From Parvularia atlantis (Eukaryota > Opisthokonta > Rotosphaerida): a stretch of DNA of 34,111 bases. How positions within the stretch are numbered: the stretch's first letter is position 1; every line of letters starts with the position of its first letter. The notes under the pieces are model-generated. The model saw nothing but the letters and a program-made list of their open reading frames with translations, was not told the DNA's origin and did not search any database. Location: the NCBI GenBank assembly GCA_943704415.1, contig CALSCO010001604.1:1-34111 (forward strand), given 5' to 3'. Made by a program: the position numbers and the translations under genes. Shown here in pieces: positions 31,913-34,111 of this stretch.

Positions 31913-33923
31913 TCAGTACGCGAGCGCGCTGGCCCCGGCGCCGCGGCGCTGGCGCTCCTTGCGCGAGCGCGACGTCTTCGGGTTCTTCTGCGGAACGAGC
32001 GCGCCGCGTGTGAACGATGGCCATCGTGCGAGAGTGCGCGCAGACACACGCGTGACGCCTTGCTGCCCTCGTCCTTCTGCTGCCAGTACATCGTCTCGGC
32101 GTCGACCACGGCGGGCGCGTCGGCTGCGGCCACCGAGCCACCCGTCGCACGTCCCTCGCGCGAGCTCGGCGACGTCGCGCGCGTGCCCTGCTGCGGCACG
32201 GCGGTCCGGCCCGCGTCGGCGGCGGCCCTCGCGACCTGGTGATCGGGTGGTCAGCCAGCCGTGCAGCCGCAGCGAGGCGTGCACGCATGAACGCACCGCG
32301 CTGTACGACGGGCGCGGCATCGCCGGTGCGCCACGGCCCGCCGCGTCGTCGGCAAAGCTTGAGACGCTCTGCACGTCAAAGTCCTCGGGCTCGTCGCCGA
32401 GCATGCTGAACTGCTCGCTCGACGCCTCCTCGGCCGCCGACAGCGCGTGGAACGAGTCGGTCGTGGGCGTGCGCGTGCCGACGGGCGCAGCCGCCGCGGC
32501 ACCGGCGGCCTGCACGGCGGGCTGCGGCGCGGCGGCGGCACTGTCCATCATCTGCACACATGCGTCAGCAGCGAAGCGAGCGGCACAAGCACGCACGTCC
32601 GCGCCGACGACGTCCCACTCGTCCTCGTCCTCCTTGGCGCGCTCGGGCGCCGCGGCAGCGGGCGAGGGCGCAGCAGCGGGCGCGGGCGCCGCAGCAGGCT
32701 CAGCGGCCGCACGCGCGCCCGGTAGGAGCGCAAGCGCCGCAGCCGACACGGCGACCCAGGCGGCCGAGGCCTGCTCGACGAAGCTCGCCGGCCGTGCGGG
32801 CGCGTCGGCCCTGCCGGCCATCGACGCGGCCACGAACGCGTCGATCTCGGCCTCGTCGGGCACGCGGCCCGTCGGGCTGGTCAACTGCGCACGCGGGAGT
32901 GGCGGAAAGTCGGCACTGACGGCCTCGGGCTCTGGCACGACGTTGTCCTGGCGAGCGCACGCGTGCAAGTCAGCACGGGCGAGCGGGCTGCGAACGACGC
33001 ACGTTGCTGCCCTCGGGCACGGTCACGGCCGACAGCGCATCGGCGGCGCAGTCGACATCGCCCTCGCACTCGTCCAGCACCATCTCGATGACCTGCAGGT
33101 CGATGTGCGGGAAGCACGCCGCGAGCTCGTCGACCGGCGTCGGCACGTGCTGATCGCTGGCCTCGTGCAGCGCGTCCTCCACCTCGTCCTCGTCGTCGTC
33201 GTCGACACGCGCGGCCAGCACGGTGCGCGCCGCCTGCGCGTGTGCGCTCGGTGAGCACTGCGCGTGCCACGTGTCACGCCGCGCACCTCGGTGTTGTCGA
33301 TGCGCTCGAACGACAGCTTCGGCAGGCCCTTGCGGTTGGTCTTCTTCACGTTGGTGGCAGAGCGGCCCCCGTGCCAGCGCGCGGGCGGCGGCGCGACGTA
33401 GCCCGGCTGGTCAGGCTGCGGCTTGTGCGGGACGCGGCGCACGGCGGGCACGTGCGGCTGCTTGGCGCGGTAGGTCGGCGGCAGGTCCTTCTTGAGCATC
33501 TGGCGCGCCTGCAGCGTGAGCGCGTTCTCGTAGGCGCGCGCCTGCGTCGATCACGTCGTCAGCCGTCGGTCGCCGCGGCGTCACACGTCACCGCGACGCG
33601 CCTTGTCAAAGTCGCTTGTGCCGCCGAAGCCGCCGCGGGCCTGGAGGTACGCGAGCACGTCGAGATGGCCGCACAGCGCCGCCTGGACGCGCCGCACCGG
33701 CATCATCAGCAGCGGCGGCGGCAACGCGCGGGCGACACGACGTCCGCACATAGTAGGCCGGCGTGTTGCCCATCGGGTCGCGCACGTTGACGTGGAGGCC
33801 GGCCTGGACGAGGTAGAAGCGGGTCATGAGCAGGTCGCCGCTGCGCACGGCCTCGAACAGCTGCTCGTAGCGTCCGACATCATCGGTGAAGGACGGCGGC
33901 GCGCGCTGCTTGACGTCGGTCAT
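31913..33923 (-). CDS. Ankyrin-repeat / CUE-domain protein with LIR-like motif
   Basis: Not a family I can name. It opens MTDVKQRAPPSFTDD, then ankyrin repeats: LFEAVRSGDLLMTRFYLVQ, then HVNVRDPMGNTPAYY-AALCGHLDVLAYLQ, resembling the N-terminus of ABTB1-type proteins, followed by ENALTLQARQMLKKDLPP. No BTB domain follows. Instead comes an acidic stretch and a CUE domain (VDELAACFPHIDLQVIEMVLDE, then GDVDCAADALSAV) that should bind ubiquitin. A long disordered Ala/Pro region follows, with DEDEWDVVGAD (acidic residues before W-x-x-V) and DSFHAL. The tail is basic (KNPKTSRSRKERQRR) and ends ALAY. Introns include one with a GC donor (33542-33601). Ubiquitin-binding CUE plus an Atg8-interacting-like motif suggests a selective autophagy or trafficking adaptor; this is inference. 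Confidence 0.72.
33542..33601 (-). other. GC-AG intron in the ankyrin-CUE gene
   Basis: Donor ACAAG|GCGCGT, acceptor ACGCAG (minus strand), 60 nt, with a GGCTGACG branch-like motif. It joins SDFDK to ARAYENALTL. The adjacent GT donor gives the wrong phase. Confidence 0.65.
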
Positions 33924-34111
33924 CGGCGCGGTCGTGGGCGGCGGGCGGCGGGGTGACGGCGACAGCGGCTGACGTGGCGTCGGCGGCTACTCTGCGGCGT
34001 CGCGTCAACCACGGAACGGCGCAAGAGCGGCGCAAAGCGAAGGGCGATCGTCATCTGCAACGACGTGCGGCGCCGCGTGTGCCGGCGCGCGCGAGCTGTG
34101 CTGACGACCCT
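33924..34111. other. Right-edge sequence without a recognised gene
   Basis: 188 bp upstream of the ankyrin-CUE ATG. GC-rich with no reading frame or motif I can support; presumably promoter of that gene and possibly of a divergent neighbour beyond the window. Confidence 0.4.

Noticed and set aside
31716-33254. 512-codon plus-strand frame
   Set aside because: Antisense shadow of the ankyrin-CUE gene. Its sequence is Ala/Arg/Ser-rich without motifs and crosses the CUE and LIR regions.
1-34111. Bacterial or viral origin, suggested by dense genes and high GC
   Set aside because: Frame-conserving introns occur throughout and the genes are eukaryote-specific (UAP56, COG1, COG6, SNF5, PRCC, phosducin-like). 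No viral or transposon proteins were seen.

Overview
The window is nuclear DNA from a GC-rich, gene-dense unicellular eukaryote. It holds fourteen protein-coding genes plus the first exon of one that runs off the left edge. Nearly every gene is cut by many short introns, typically 45-70 nt. Their donors read GTGCGY, GTGAGC or, unusually, GC. A CTGAC or CTCAC branch-site-like motif lies close to the 3' AG. Proteins are rich in Ala, Pro and Gln. The gene content (mitochondrial-type TyrRS and peptide deformylase, COG complex, SWI/SNF, UAP56) rules out a prokaryote. The Rad53-type kinase, the Mga2/Spt23-type factor and the Mid1/NALF-type protein are families best known from fungi and their relatives, so I infer an Amorphea-side protist (amoebozoan, apusomonad or holomycotan relative). 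I cannot name a species. No rRNA, tRNA, transposon, viral relic or CRISPR array was seen.

Layout from left to right: a possible Sey1/RHD3 first exon (-); mitochondrial-type tyrosyl-tRNA synthetase (-); a cyclin-fold protein (-); a 1.1 kb divergent promoter region with E2F, CRE and CCAAT-like sites; a PRCC homologue (+); COG6 (-); a glutamine-rich SNF5/SMARCB1 subunit (+); a Rad53/Chk2-like kinase with two FHA domains (+); peptide deformylase (-); UAP56/Sub2 helicase (+); a phosducin-like protein (+); an Mga2/Spt23-like membrane-tethered transcription factor (-); COG1 (-); a Mid1/NALF-like secreted or anchored protein (+); and an ankyrin-CUE protein with an LC3-interacting-like motif (-).

Gene packing is extreme. 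COG6 and SNF5 can start on opposite strands of one CATG. The Rad53-like gene and peptide deformylase end back to back in TGATCA with no spacer. PRCC/COG6 and phosducin/Mga2-like converge with 44 and 61 bp between stops. COG1 and the Mid1-like gene diverge across 97 bp built largely of a (GA)n repeat. The genes do not form one pathway. Recurrent themes are Golgi tethering (COG1, COG6), chromatin, transcription and mRNA export (SNF5, PRCC, UAP56, Mga2-like), the cell cycle and checkpoint (cyclin, Rad53-like), and organellar translation (TyrRS, deformylase). I found no convincing wholly new system. The most unusual material is the set of multi-domain regulators and the intron and boundary architecture. 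All spliced models were read by eye from frame continuity and family similarity.
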